A stretch of 64,000 nucleotides of DNA. Source: Rehmannia glutinosa. Taxonomy: Eukaryota; Streptophyta; Magnoliopsida; Lamiales; Orobanchaceae. The notes beneath the pieces were generated by a model that was not told where the DNA came from, did no database searches, and was given only the letters and a program-made list of their open reading frames with translations. The position numbers and the translations under genes were made by a program. Of the stretch, positions 1 to 12,847 are shown piece by piece. The stretch spans positions 13,467,971-13,531,970 of the forward strand of contig CM071926.1 in the NCBI GenBank assembly GCA_016081115.2, in the 5' to 3' direction. The number at the start of each line of letters is the position of its first letter. Position 1 is the stretch's first letter.

Positions 1-1430
1 GAAGAACACCTCCAAATGTAAGGAGATGATGCCGCAGCAGGTTGCAGACTAGCCATGGTTGAAAACCTCGCCGTGAATGGACTAATGAAGATAAAAAGAG
101 ATACAACCGGACAATGTGGCCAATGATATTTTCTACAAGACGTTGGACAAGGCTATGTTCAACAAAGTCAAGTCATGCAAATCACCCAAAGAAATCGGGA
201 AAAGCTAACCCCGATTTGTGAAGGATCGTAACAAATTAAAGAGAATAAATTAATCAAGTTCGCTTCAAAAATTCAAAAATTTTAAAATGCTTGAAGGTGA
301 AAGTTTGGATCACCGATGCCGATTCACAGAGATCACTAATGAGCTTCCACTCTTGGGAAAGAGTACACTCGAAGAAGATGTGCATGAAGATACTCGATCC
401 TCTCACCGAATGGGAAATGAAGGTCATGGCCCCGAGACATTAATGGACCTCTCAAAGACATTTAATCATGAGCTATTCTCGGACCTCAAAGCCTATGAAT
501 TTGAGCCGAGAAAGGGCAAGAGAAAACAATGTGCCCAAGACAATCAATTGTTGGCCAGAAGGGAAGAAAGCCGAGCTAAAGGAAACCATTGACCAGAAAA
601 CTGCCTCATGGTAAAGATATTCAACAAGTTCTTTAACAAGAACTACAAAAGAAACAAGGGTGAGACCTCCAGAAACATTCAAAGACCTTCCAAAGCAAGT
701 GAGGATAGACAGCCCAAGAGAGCTGAACATCAAAGAGCTGCTATCGAGAGCCGATAATCGTAGAACCGAGAGAGCCGATCGTAGAGCCGAAAACCCGTGT
801 TGGAATTGCGGATAACCAGACACTTTGCCGCTGATCGCCTTATCAACCAATCAACAAATACAAAAATGACGAAGAAAGAAGAGTCTTTAGGGAAAGAAGA
901 CAAGAAAAGAAGAAAGCCATGTTGGCCGCTTGTTCGCTTTATTTTTAGCTTCACCGCAAGTATACGGTGTAGTTTATAGAATAGGTAAGCGGTCGTATCC
1001 ACGGATACTAATAAATTTATGTGCTAAGTATTGAACCAAAATAGTCTTATTTTTATTTAAACGACCGTAATTGGATGATTGTTGTGGAAGTAAAAACAAG
1101 AATAACCACAAAAACACAAGATACTAATATTAATAGAATTATCAAGAGAATGAAATGGATTCCCCGGTTATGGTTTCAATTAATGTCCCTCTTGTTGTCC
1201 AAATTAATCCAAGCCAAAGTTATTATCACTATGCCTATAAGACGATCACACATATGTTTTATCACCCTCTCGAGATGTATATAAAACGTAGATTGAAATA
1301 TCTATGCTAACATCTCTACTCAACAATAGATATACAACTCCCAAAAGCACCAAAGATCAAATATCCTCACAAATATTTACAAACCTCTCGATTCATGTAA
1401 ATATTCATGTCAAGTACTCAAAATCAAATA

Positions 1431-1551
1431 TTGAAGCTCATCTCTCGAATTACAAATCAATATATCAAACATGCTAAATCATTGGCCAAAGTGCTCAAGA
1501 ATCATTGAAGCTCATCTCTTGAATTATGAATCAATATATCAAACATGCTAA
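1431..1551. repeat. Imperfect tandem duplication, 74-bp period
   Basis: TTGAAGCTCATCTCT starts at 1431 and again at 1505. ATCAATATATCAAACATGCT recurs at the same 74-bp offset, ending at 1477 and 1551. There are two copies with a few substitutions, inside the unclassified insertion. Confidence 0.8.
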
Positions 1552-1989
1552 CTATAGACCAAATGATAAAACAAGAATAAGCATAAAGTACTCAAATAGG
1601 CTTCAAGACAATAACTTCAACTAAGATTAAAACATTCAACAAGAGTTCAATTAATCTACTTCCAAAACCCTAAATCACAAGATGTTTAACTACTCATTAC
1701 AAATAAACAACCCATAGACAAATTCTTCATGTTCATGACAAACTAAAATGAAAGATTAAGACACAAAGAATGAGAAAACTTAGGGAAATGGATAATCTCT
1801 CGATTAATCTTCAATCCTCAAGCTCGATTCGACTCGATTCTTCCCTTGATTCTTCGTTGATGAAGTTGATGTATTTCTTGTGTTCTTGGGTATATTCCTG
1901 CCTTTCCTCCCCTGGTGTGCCCCAAAAGTGGTATTTATACCCCTTGAAGCTTCCAGTCAATGTGCTTGTCGATTTTGGAGTTTTTGCAA

Positions 1990-2010
1990 GGGCGCACGGA
2001 TCGTGCGCCC
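1990..2010. other. GC-rich perfect hairpin
   Basis: GGGCGCACG (1990-1998) and CGTGCGCCC (2002-2010) are exact reverse complements with a 3-base loop. They lie in a GC-rich island in otherwise AT-rich sequence. A weaker CACGC/GCGTG pair follows at about 2014-2032. It could form a cruciform or an RNA stem; its function is unknown. Confidence 0.75.
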
Positions 2011-3700
2011 CATGCACGCCCGCCCGTGCGTGATGCCGTAGGTATGCTCGAAGTCTTCGTGCACGCATGGGTCGTAAGGTCACCCAAACCTCCGAATTTG
2101 CTTCTGGGTCCGCATAAGAGTTATAGCCTGTCTCTTGATTTCCACACCGCTTGAATCAACTCAATATCAATTTTGTAGAGAGAGGTATGACCAAAATACT
2201 AAATCCTCGCCAAAGTGTTGGAAGTTCCAAACTCAAATGCCTGGAATGGATTTTTCTTATGAATCCCCTCGTTGTTTGATCATCCATGCTTCTTTTGGCA
2301 CACAACTCATCACTATGACTCTCTAGACTCCATATAGTTGGCTTCCAATTGGGTGTAATCGCTCGATTCTTGATGATTCTAGGTCGCAATGCTCGTATTT
2401 GTCACAAAATCACTCCAAATATCATTAAATTCCTACAAAACAAGCAAAACGTAATACCTTTTCCACAAAGAGAGAATATATACCATTTCATATGAGTTAT
2501 TGCATGTTTATAAACAATTATAGCCATAAATATGCCCTAAAATACATGCAAAACTCACACTTATCACCGATGAGACTGTTGAGCCAGCCCAAGTGCAAAA
2601 AAACAAAGAGACTCGGATAAAGGTGAAGCCGACTACTCAAGTGATACCGAGGAAGAGGCTTTGATTTGCCTCATAGCTAAAGAACAAGATCAAGAAGATG
2701 AGGTACATTCTAACTCATCTCATTTTGATTCAAGTGATAGTGACTGATACACACACTTCATCACCTACAAACCTTTATGATTCATTAGACAAAATGATGA
2801 AATATTTTGAACACATTAAAACCTCACACACACTTTTAAATGAGGAAAACAACCAGCTTAAATCCAAAACTCACAAATGACTAAAGAGCTGAGTACTCTA
2901 AGTCACATAGCTGATGAGAACACTAAGCTGAAGGCTGAAAATGCCAAGATCTTAGCAGAGTTAGCTGCTACTGAGAAAAGAAAAAAAAGATCTTAAAAAT
3001 GTGATTGCCTCATTTATAAAAGCATCCAAATAATTGGATAAACTTATTATGAGTCAAAAAAAGTGTGGAGATAAGACAAACATATGATTCAATTCCTTTG
3101 TGCATAGTCAAGCTCCAAGAGTGATTTTGGAGAAAGGATCCTCAAGCAATGAGGGATTCCAAAAACCCAAAACACCATATGTTGCACCAACACCCACACC
3201 AAAACACAATCACAATCATACTGACCTTGGTTAGAAGGGAAAAGAAAAGAAGCGAGTAGAGTATGTTGAAAAGGACAAATGAGAAAAATCCGGACAAGTC
3301 CATCAAATAGACTCCTAACAAGAAAATACTCAGAAAAAGCCAAACAGAGCTACCAAAGGCCCCAAAGATTTCAACAAAGAAATACATATGATGGGAATGG
3401 TAGAAATTATCCAAACCAAGTCGATTGGAATAATCGTGAAATATCAACAAAGACCTATGGGATACAAGCCAAAATGGCAAAGACCTCAACCTCAAAGACA
3501 GTCATTCCCAAAGCAAAAGAGCTATTATCAACACACTTATGCACCCAAGCACTACACCCAAAAATTCCACAACTACCCTAAGAAATGAGTTGCTAAAACA
3601 AACACACAAGCATACATACAAAAGAGACAAACAGTATGATCCTAAAACCCCAAGTAATTTGCTAATGTGCATTATGATTATGGTACGATAGATGGCAACC

Positions 3701-4141
3701 TCTTAGAGTCGATCATCCGGCTATAGGTTGGTTGGAGCATCTTATAACACTAACCTCCCAGGATCCAGGCAAGTATGGGTACCTAAAAACTGATTTCCTT
3801 GATTGAGGTTCAAGGAACATCCGAGTACCAAGGAACCTGGTACATGGATAGTGGTCGCCCCGGCATATGACAGGGAATAAAAGAAATCAAAGATTCAAGG
3901 AGATCAAAAGTCATATTTGGAGGAAATGAAGCTCGGGGGAGATCAAAGGCACATGATCCATCAAGAAGAATGGACGAGAGATCACATATGTTGCATATGT
4001 TGAAGGTCTCAACTTCAACCTATTAAGCATCACCAACTCTCGTGACAAAGGCCACAATGTGGGATTCAACATGGGGATATGCCGGATCAAGGATGCTGAA
4101 TCAAATGAGATAGTGCTTTAAGGAATAAGACAAAAGAACTA
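3701..4141 (+). pseudogene. Element C protease region
   Basis: The pepsin-like aspartic protease matures Gag-Pol. The active-site motif WYMDSG is encoded at 3838-3854, preceded by the KYGYLK-type linker that the other copies share. The frame is lost just after the motif, where the other copies have GCSGHMTG. The reading ends at the inversion breakpoint (4141-4144), so the later protease residues and the integrase of C continue on the opposite strand. Confidence 0.65.
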
Positions 4142-4144
4142 CAT
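4141..4144. other. Left inversion breakpoint (ACAT)
   Basis: Left of this point C reads gag-protease on +, ending AAAAGAACTACAT. Right of it the sequence is pol on -, starting in RNase H (ACATCCAAAGATA). Element A reads through the equivalent of the left side into ATGTATGTAGTGGATTG, which in C is found inverted at 24874-24886. ACAT is shared by both sides. Confidence 0.75.
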
Positions 4145-6488
4145 CCAAAGATAACTGAGTCCGAGTATCCTACCAAACTGATCCTCCTTCCTTTAGATAC
4201 CATAAGCCAACTTCTTGGCATCCCTTCAAATATCTTAGGATTCTCTTAGTTTGTAGTCATGTGACTCTCTTTTTGTGCAGATTGAAATCTTTCACATACA
4301 CCTACATCAAAGGTGATGTCTAGCCCGCTTGTTAAATAGAGCAATGATCCAACGATGGCTCTACATCTAGTTTGATCAATGTACCTTGATCCGCATCCAT
4401 GTCCATCTTTGACTGATGTATTCATAGGAATCTTCACTGGATGACTTCTCTTCCATACCAAATTTCTTCATTAAATCTCTGGTATACTTGGTTTAGTTTA
4501 TGATGGTTCCATCATTCAATTGCTTGATTTGAAGTCCTAAGAAGAAAGTCGGCTCTCCCATCATGCTCATCTCAAATTTTCCTTGCATGAGAGTTTGAGA
4601 ACTTGTCACATAGCTCTTTTTAGTGGATCCAAAAATGATATCATCCACATAGATTTGAACAAGCAAGATACTCTCTCCATCTTCAATCCTCAAGAGTGTT
4701 CTCATTAACCTTTCCTTTGGTGAATACATTGTCAATTAGAAACTGAGACAATGTATTATACCATGCTCTTGGTTCTTGTTTCAATCCATACAATGCTTTC
4801 TTGAGCTTGTTGACCTCCTCTCCAATAGTTTTCTGCTCAAAACCTGGAGGTTGTTCAACATAGACTTATTCTTCACATAGTCCATTCAAAAATGCACTAT
4901 TCACATCCATTTAATATACAATGAAGTTTTTAGGTACAACATAAGTAAGAAATATCCTTATTGCTTCCAATCGCAACATGAGCAAATGTTTCATCAAAAT
5001 CTATACATTCCTCTTGGAAATACCCTTTGGATACCAATCTTGCTTTGTTTCTTACAAATGGATCCTTCATCATTCATCCTGTTTCGATTACCCACTTAGT
5101 ACCAATGACATTTTGGTGAGTAGGTCTTTGAACTAATTCCCATACTTTGTTTCTTTCAAACTGATTTAGCTCTTATTGCATGGCCTAAATCCAATGTGTG
5201 TCTTTTAATGCGTGAGACACATCTTTAGTCTCTATTTGGGAAATAAAACAAGTGAACATTGCTTCATCTTTGTGCTCGATCTGTTCTTATGCCATCTCTA
5301 ATATCTCCAATGATTAACTCGGTGGATGGTCTCTCAACCATCTCACATCATGTTAGAGTAAGTCTCATTGGATTAAGCCATCTTGCAAGTTGTCTTGAAC
5401 AAATTCTTTATCATCATTCAAATTTGTGCAGACTTTCCAAATGTCTTTGAGATTCAGCTATCTCATCATCATCGTGGTTGAGTGCTCTCACTTTTGCTTC
5501 AACAAAAGGATTCTACTGGATAGTCGGCCGATTCTCGCTTCTCACCTAACTCATCAATGTCTTCTCCATTTACATTTGGCTCATCAAACACCACATGGAT
5601 AGACTCTTGTTTAGCGCACTATAGACTTTACTCTCAACCGAGTATCCCATAAAGATACCTTCATCACCTTAGCATCAAAAGCCTTCAAATTATCCTTTCC
5701 ATTGTTGTGAATGAAGCACTTACATCCAAAGATCTTGAAATATCCAACATTTGGCTTTCTCATTGTCCAAATTTCATAGGGTGTCTTGGTTAGTTGCCTG
5801 TTTATCATGCATCTATTTTGAGTATAGCATCTTTGTATTTATGGCTTCACCAAAAATCTCTTAGGCAATCCAAATTTTCACAGCTAACATTGTCCTTGCA
5901 ACTTCCTTGAGAGTTTTGTTCCTTCTTTCAAATACTTCATTCTCACGTGGAGTCCTTGTGCCGATAACTCATGAGCAATACCATTTTCAACACAATATTG
6001 AGTTATAATCCCATTGACAAACTCAGTTCCCCTGTCGATCTTATCTTTATAATGGTTTGGCTCTTCTCATTTTGAACTTTTCTCATCAACTAAGGTAACT
6101 TCTGCAGTGTTTCCATATTTTTGCACATGAAAATTGTTCATGTATATCTTGAATAGTCATACACCACCACTAAGGTGTATTTCTTTCCACTAATGCTAGC
6201 CGGATCAATCAGGACAAAATAAATCCATATGTAACGGATGCAATATCCTTGTTGAAGAAGGACTTGACTTATCCTTGAATGATGATTTGATCCGCTTTCC
6301 CATCCGGCATGCATCACATATACTTTCTTTCTTGTACATTGAGTCGCAATCCTTCTACAAGATGACTCCTTGCAAGCTTGTTGATTGTCTTGAAATTCGG
6401 TGACTCAACTTCTTATACGACAACTAATTGGATTCGCTATACTCCTTGCTAGTAGACGTGCTTGGCGTAGCGATGAGATCAATCCACT
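4145..6488 (-). pseudogene. Element C pol, inverted: integrase, RT and part of RNase H
   Basis: Read on minus from 6488 the order is the pre-integrase zinc region (about 6300-6480), the integrase core (5900-6250) and the copia integrase C-terminal segment (PYEIW, KIFGCKCFIHNNGKDNLKAF, about 5600-5800). A variable linker (5180-5600) follows, then RT (about 4480-5170) and RNase H (4145-4450). The RT catalytic motif YVDD is at 4640-4651, followed by IIFGSTKKS. Conserved copia RT blocks (VWELVQRP, GTKW) are visible near 5070-5160. There are many frame shifts and stops. The domain order IN-RT-RNH defines Ty1/copia. Confidence 0.8.
6484..6488. repeat. Target site duplication of element B, left (CCACT)
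   Basis: CCACT directly precedes TGTAGGTCCC. The identical CCACT follows the far LTR at 24874-24878. Confidence 0.9.
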
Positions 6489-8079
6489 TGTAGGTCCCAA
6501 GGGGTGTAAGTGTAAGGTTTAGAAGGGGGTTGAATAAACCTTACCAAATTTTCGATTTAGTCCTTTCAAATATACGAGTTGATATAATACAAACTTGTGT
6601 CCTTGATGGACAAATCAATTTAGCCACTCAAGAGAGTTAATCTCTCAAATGACTCAATCGAGTTTGTTGATGGAGTAACTCTCACTTGGCTCTAAGTTAA
6701 CTCAACTTGTGGTTTTGTTTTCAGCGGAAGACTTAACACTCTTAAGTTTGATTAAGCAAGAGTTTTAGTGCTTGGTTTAGTACTTATAAATTATCAAGTG
6801 GATAGCAAATTTATCGTGAGATATAAGCGATTAAAGATGCGAGGAATTAAGGTCTTTGAAATGTAAATGACACAATAAAATTTTATAGAGGTTCAAGATG
6901 GGGTAATTCTTCTACTCTCTCTTCTCCAACTCTGGAGGAATCCACTAGGTAATGATCAGATATACAAAGTGGTAACAGTCCGGATACAAGTCTTGATCAC
7001 ACAACCGACTTGATCCTTTGGGACTCGATCGAGACGCCTTGATCACTCACCGGCTTCTCGCGACTCGGCTTCTTCACAGGGGCAACTCGCTTTACTACAT
7101 ACTCAAACTCACTTGCTCAAGCTCTTTGGATTTGATCACGAAGCCCTCCAAAAGCTTAAGACTTGGTTCGACCTTGAACCTTCCTACAATCCTTCGTGGA
7201 ATGTAGACCCCTTGATTTTTCAAAGTGTTTTCCTCTTCAACCGATTGAAGTTATCTTTCCTTCACAGTGAGTGTTGGATTGATGTTCTTCGTAGTGTAGG
7301 CTTGAGGATTGAGAATGTTTGATTTTCTAATAATTGCTTGAACGTTGTTTTGTTCAGTCTCAGAATTTGTGTCACTCTCTTATATCTTATATCTTGTATC
7401 TTATTCTCAAATAAACTCCTCGGCCTTTTATAGTGATCTTTCAAAAATTTGCCCGTTGAAGAGATAGGCTTATTTTGTGAAAGTCACTTGCGATCGTTGG
7501 CTTATCTTGTTGCGATCCTTGGAATTGCCATTTCCTCGTATGAATTGTCCTTTCACCTTTTCGAGTTCGACACGGTGTAGTGCTTCCATTGTTCATTCCA
7601 TTTGCACGCTTCTCGGGATCGAGCACTCCGAGAAAGGTGGTATGGAGATATTACTTGTTTAAGTAATTCTCTTGATTTACTCGCAACGGATCTTTTACTG
7701 ATTATCTCGACTTGACCGCATTTCTTTGCTTTCCCAGGTGACTTAGAGTCGCCTTCCAATCATGGATGACTCTTCTTCCGTCACTTCATCTTGACACTTG
7801 GCTTTTCTCGAGTTGACTTGATCGATACTCCACTCACCGCATCTCACCGCTTCTTCATAGAGTTCCCGTCTACTCTTCTTTTGCCATACTCGGTGTCTCG
7901 CAATGAGTCTTCCTTCTAGTCTTGATTGTCTTCTTGCATGTTAAGGCGTAGGCGACTTTAACTCGGCTTTGGCCACTCTATTTATTACAATGCATTTTAC
8001 AACAAGAATTGGGGTGCCAACTTTCTATTCTAAGTTTTACATGGCATTCATCAAAATCTAAACAATAAATTTCCTAACA
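6489..8079 (-). repeat. Element B 3' LTR
   Basis: 1591 bp. On minus it begins TGTTAGGAAAT and ends GGGACCTACA, matching the 23282-24873 copy. A TATA box (minus-strand TATAAAA) is at 7426-7432, before GGCCGAGGAG. The short coding-looking stretches inside (for example 7441-7759) are not genes. Confidence 0.92.
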
Positions 8080-8093
8080 ATTTCCCCCTTTTT
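8080..8093 (-). other. Element B polypurine tract
   Basis: On minus this reads AAAAAGGGGGAAAT directly before the 3' LTR, preceded by GGCATCATC. It primes plus-strand DNA synthesis. The context is typical of Sireviruses. Confidence 0.9.
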
Positions 8094-8344
8094 GATGATG
8101 CCAAAACTTAAACCACTCAAAAATGCAAATAGCAAAGATACATACGAGATAGTGTATTGACATAGAATGTATCGCAGAGTTAATCGTTTTATTGATCATA
8201 ACATTCTTCTTTTACACTTTTGTTTACAAGGTGTATCGAGCACATATTTGTCTACAAAGAAAATAAAGAATTCTGACTTTATTTCGGAAGACTTACATTG
8301 TATGTATTTACATTATAAAATACACGAAGGGGTGGACATCAACA

Positions 8345-11300
8345 CTTCATCTCCTTCGCCGTCTCCTTCTTTCATCTTGTTTCAAGATCTTCTTCTCTTC
8401 TTCTCTTTTTCTCGTCGTCACCGCCTTCTTTTTCTTTTCATATGCCTTCCTGGCTTCATCTCTTCTTATTCTTTCCTGTCTTTCCTCCCATAGTGAGTTT
8501 GTCTCTTGTTTTCTTCTTCTAATCTTTTGCATACTCGGCGTTACTTTTAGCCACTTGCAAATTTGCTACTTGGTCAAGCCCACCCGGTGAGATCCCTCCT
8601 TTCTTTCCTGGATCTACGTATTCAATATTTTGGGCGGAGGCCTGGGTCCAAGCTTCTTCCTCCACCACGCTTCTTCCTCTACCTGGCTGGCGTATCTTTG
8701 TCTTTGGTCTTCTTTTTCCGGTGAGTGACCAGTAAGTGACCAGCAGAGGATCGCCGTAGTCTGGTCAGCTGCTGTCGGCCTTCTTCACATAACGTGCGAC
8801 CTTTTTCCCAAAGATACAAGTCCCAAGCTTGAGCCATAGACATTTTTGCAAAGTATCCTTCGATTCGAGCGTTTTAAATTCATCAACGATCGTGGCTCGG
8901 TCCCGACATCGAGATGGCATAAGTGTCTCTGTCTCTTTGGAATGCCTCCATGTTCTTTCAAGATGTTCATAACTCGGGCATCCATTCTTCCTTCCACTTC
9001 CTTCATCCCCGCTTCGATTGTTTTTCTCTTTTCACCATAGATATAAAGCAGAGTGTTGGAGGGGCAGAGTCATGAGGAGTTTGTTCTTGATAATGTCACC
9101 GTGAGGACCTTGTTGAGGGGTTTGTGCAATCATCAAGGTCATATCTTTTGATCCTTCCCCCTCAGAGATTTCCTTTCTTCTCGTTTTAACACTTCCTCAC
9201 CGATTTTCCCTTCGCACGCTTCCTTCTCAACTTGGATCCCCCAGCACCTTTAGGTATTTCTCTTCCCCCTTTTGGCATCATCAAAGGAGAGAGGAACGCC
9301 TGAAAAGCAGACTTGCAAGCGGGAAGTCGAGCCTCACGATAGTTGAGTTTTGTCTCGAGTCTCCAGCTGCAGAGTATGCGGACGAAATTCGGATCGAGTA
9401 GCGTTGGACTCTGCTTTGAAATCAGCTTCATCTCGGCCATGAGAAGGCTGAATTTTGTATTCATGGTCTCTTCCAAACGTAGATCACTCTTGTTTTGCTC
9501 ACGCAGCGAGCTTAACCTCGGCAATGTGAGCTTCATGCATGTGCTCAATATGTTCTCTCACCGTTTTGCATCGGATTTTCGACTCTCCATACCAGACTTG
9601 TTGAACAATGTCCTGAAGTATCTAACTTGTTCCACACGCATTGTTTCTTCTTGTTGCCACCATTCCCCGATCCGGGTTCATGCCTCTTAAATCGGTGAGA
9701 TTGGCATCTCTGTTGTCGGTCGCCGCATGTCAATAGAGGCACGATGCCTCTCCATCCGTTCAATCTCGGCCAATAATGCCTTGAACACTTTCGGACTTGG
9801 TGATTCTTCAACCGATTCTTCCGTGATGGCCATGCAACGTCAAAATCATAATCACCGGAACAATGGTGCACGATGGAAAAATGGGAGCTGGTCTGTGGTA
9901 GCGTGCTTGTTCGTTTTCGACTCTTCATGGAGTTCCGGTTTCCAGGGAAAAGGAAAAGATTCTATAAAGGATTCATCACCGCCAATCGATCTGCTTCGAT
10001 GATGAGCGGTGCGCGTGAAGTTCTTTTAGGAATCGATCTGCTGCAGCTTGAGGAGCTGCGCAGTGGACTCACAGTTCACCGGGTTTTGTTGTGAAGTGGA
10101 CCCGACTTTGCGAGCCTCATTGTCTCAACAACCGTTGGTCTCACCGATTTTTCCAATTGAGTAGATCGGTCCTCGCCTTATCGATGGCGTCATCGGACGA
10201 TGATGAGATTTCCATTGGTGGCTCATCATCAAAATTAAATGTTTGATGAGTAGTCTTGGGATCGGACTTGCTCGTGCTTGGAACATCCGCACCGAGTCAT
10301 TTGGATCATCGCCACCGGGGATGACTCGAACTTCTTCTTCGCCTTCGATCCCGAGAAGGTGACATCGATTATCCTGGGAATCATGAAGTGCGCTTATCTC
10401 CTTTTCGGATGGGTCGATGATAGCAGGAGGGATGTTCTCTACTTGACTTCTTTACCCCGGAAGTCTCAACCTCCCGTGGGCCTTCATTACCTCCGGCGGT
10501 CTCTCTACCGCAATGAGGCCTTGGTCCTCCCTTTCGATAGTGTCACTGTCTTAGGGTCTTCTCATGCGGTGGCATCCATTGGAGTCTCAACCCCATGGAT
10601 TGCACTTTCATCGCCAGTGTTAACTCCCGTACATTCCATCTCGTGCCTCGATCGCATCGCGCGTCATTAGCCTTCAGAGCGGTTGGCACCTCACCGAGAC
10701 AGTCTCAATCGCCTGAGCTTCGTTGATGGCAACTTCTTTCGTTTCTTCTTGTGTTTGTATTTTCTCTACTTCGCCTCCTGGATTCATTGTTGAGTCATCT
10801 ACGCAACATTCTCCTTCTTTGCCGAAATGGAGGAGTTTGCCCCTCACCGGCACACCGAGTGACTTGGAATAGGGTTACTCGTCTCCAAGCTCCCGATCAA
10901 GTTGATTGAATGTTCAGCCGTTGGGGTAGGTGGTAAAACACCTTCAATAGGGGTTGGCTCGACCGGGGTCCCCACTATCCCGTTTCATCGCCATTTCCCT
11001 TATCGCCTTCTTAGGTCCGAGTGAGGAAGTGGTAGCGGCAACAACGAACAGCGATTTGTTGAACCACTCCCATTGGATCAATTTCACCGTGTGTTCGAGG
11101 ACTCTCCCGGTCCCTCCATCAATATTTTCTCGTGAAGGATTCTAGATTCGTGCAATGCTTTGCATTTTGCAACTCTTCTCGCGGGCGCAGCATTCTCAGG
11201 ATCCTCATCATCATCGAGAAGACATCAAGGAGAGGATGTGTGTGTTACGTGGTGCGGTGCCGGAGATAGGGCGAGATCTTTGGCGCTTCTCACGTGCCTC

Positions 11301-12847
11301 GAACCTCTCGCTTGCTTTTCTTTCTCCTTGTCCTTGAAGATCTCAAGATGTCCATGCGATTGTCTTCATCCATCTTTGAGAGCACAATGGTTAATCCAAG
11401 AAGTTTAACATTCTTCTTCTTCTTCTATAAACTCGGGCCGTTGGAACTGTTCCTTGATTTACTTAACTTCCATTTCCTCCACTCACGCAGAAGATTTTGG
11501 ATGTCCGGGTAAGGTGGAGATAGAATCATCACATCACTATCCGCTTTATCGCCTTGTGTTTGTTTGTGTGGACTACGGACTACAAATGTCTTCCCGGTTG
11601 CCTCTCTTGATCGCCTTCAAATGACTTGGCTGTTTTCATCAATTACATCCGAGACTCTACTTCTCCAGCCTCCGATCTGCTCCACGGTGAGTGGGCGACT
11701 CGGCCGGTTTCTCAAGCTCGGAGTGCTTGATGATTTTTCTTCGTCTCTAGTTTGTACCGGAGGGATTTACGGTTCAAAGACGGTTTCATCCGAGTCTTGG
11801 CGGCGGGGGCCGTCTTGGTGTCTTTTTCTCGAGGAGCGGGCCGTCTTGGCTTCTCGATTCTCCTCTTTTTGACGATCGGAGAAGGTATTTGTGAGTCCTT
11901 CTAGACCGTCACGCTGCAGGGGCGGGAGACACGGCCCGGGCGGGTGACTCTGCTGCAGGGCGGGAGCATGTTTGACTTTCTTTCTTTGCGGCAGGGCAGC
12001 GTTTTCTTTAGCACCGCTGCGGGGCAACTTTCTTCTTGGGTGGAGAGGAAACAATTTGTATCTTCGAGGTCACCGATTCCCCTCACTCGTGTCGGCCTCT
12101 CTTGGCGTAGGCTCTCTTACGTGCGCCGAGAGAGGTTTGCTCTAAACATCCTCTTGTTAACATGGAATGCCTTCCCATGTCTAGAGGGACTCTTTCACCT
12201 CCATCACCCGCCAATCACTAGGCCATTTCTAGGATCCTCCAAATGAGCCATCTTCCTTGAAGGATTTGTTCCTACGTTAAGCGAGTCTGCTGTGGACAAA
12301 CTCACCATTTATTTTCTTTTCTCGATGATTGCGGCCATTACAATCGGCTTTGCTTTTGTGATTGGTCAAAGTCGCCAAATTTGATGTCAATACATTTGGC
12401 AACTATGTCCAACAGCTTTGTGATAATCCTCCTTCAAATATCTCTTGTTTGCCGTGTACACTATTTTATCAAAAAAGTCGGGCTTGGCTATTTCTTTCCA
12501 AGCATCGGCCAAGTTTACATCAACTTCGTTGATTTAGAGTGCTCCTTCATTGGTAGTGAGCGGTGGTTAGCCAAATCCTTGGCGAGATAGTCACCGCTTT
12601 CCGTGAATGCAGATGACTTTATTCCTTCATCGTGAATCTCAAAGGCATTCACGTAGAACTATGCGACCTCCTCCACATAGGTCATCGGATATTCTAACGT
12701 CGAAACGGTTTCAACCGGCGTTTCCAATTTTTCAACGATTTTCTTCACTAGGGTGTCGTCGGACCCTGTTTCACCATTCCGTTGAAATCCACAAAGACCC
12801 CGTGTGGATTTGCTTCCTAATTTGACAAAGTCGTAGGTTGGTGCCAT
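8345..12847 (-). pseudogene. Element B env-like post-pol gene
   Basis: The start MAPTYDFVKLG at 12847 is shared with A (51720). An N-terminal domain (TLEYPMTYVEEVA, then a FYVNAE-type segment) resembles the putative plant transposon protein domain found in plant retroelements. It is followed by a Pro/Ala/Lys/Arg-rich linker (about 11870-12120), a long charged middle, a coiled-coil block (about 9350-9550) and a Lys/Arg/Glu-rich tail (8347-8532). Total roughly 1500 codons. It is broken by many frame shifts. No signal peptide or membrane segment is visible in the readable pieces, so a true envelope role is not supported. A separate promoter may drive it (see 12848-13380). Confidence 0.6.
9261..9283 (-). 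other. Internal polypurine-tract-like motif in B env-like gene
   Basis: On minus it reads GATGATGCCAAAAGGGGGAAG, echoing the true tract next to the LTR 1.18 kb away. The same motif occurs at the same distance in A and D and slightly nearer in C. Confidence 0.7.

Larger units (their letters stand above)
928..2568. mobile_element. Unclassified 1.64-kb non-coding insertion in C gag
   Basis: The gag sequence reads GCCATGTTGGCC up to 927 and resumes with GATGAG at 2569. The same site in D is uninterrupted (GCCATGTTAGCC then GATGAG on its minus strand). The inserted DNA is AT-rich, has no convincing coding frame, and contains a GC-rich palindrome block (1985-2060) and a 74-bp tandem duplication (1431-1551). 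Its left end (CACCGCAAGTATACGG, then CGTATCCACGG) resembles a repeat common in plant intergenic DNA that I cannot assign to a class. I see no LTR or long terminal inverted repeat. The target duplication is unclear because the edge has the CAG/CTG distortion seen across the window. Confidence 0.7.
1..3700 (+). pseudogene. Element C gag (partial at the 5' end, split by an insertion)
   Basis: This is the capsid/nucleocapsid polyprotein region of a copia element, which packages the RNA in cytoplasmic particles. The first roughly 85 codons are outside the window. Readable pieces are a UBN2-like segment at 287-592 (LSKTFNHELFSDLKAYEFEP), a basic stretch, a zinc-knuckle start (CWNCG, about 799-813), then after the insertion a coiled-coil stretch (2740-3000, with KLKAENAKILAELAA) and a Gln/Tyr/Pro-rich basic tail (3280-3590). 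The same order is readable in gag of A, B and D. Frame changes occur throughout. Coordinates include the foreign block at 928-2568. Confidence 0.75.

Noticed and set aside
1770..2154. Overlapping short frames around 1.8-2.1 kb as a host gene
   Set aside because: They are open on both strands because of the GC-rich palindrome island. There is no start context, motif or homologous support.
10278..10670. 130-codon open frame on plus
   Set aside because: It lies antisense to the B env-like gene, has no recognisable motif, and the equivalents in A and D are not open. It is a shadow of a GC-richer coding stretch.
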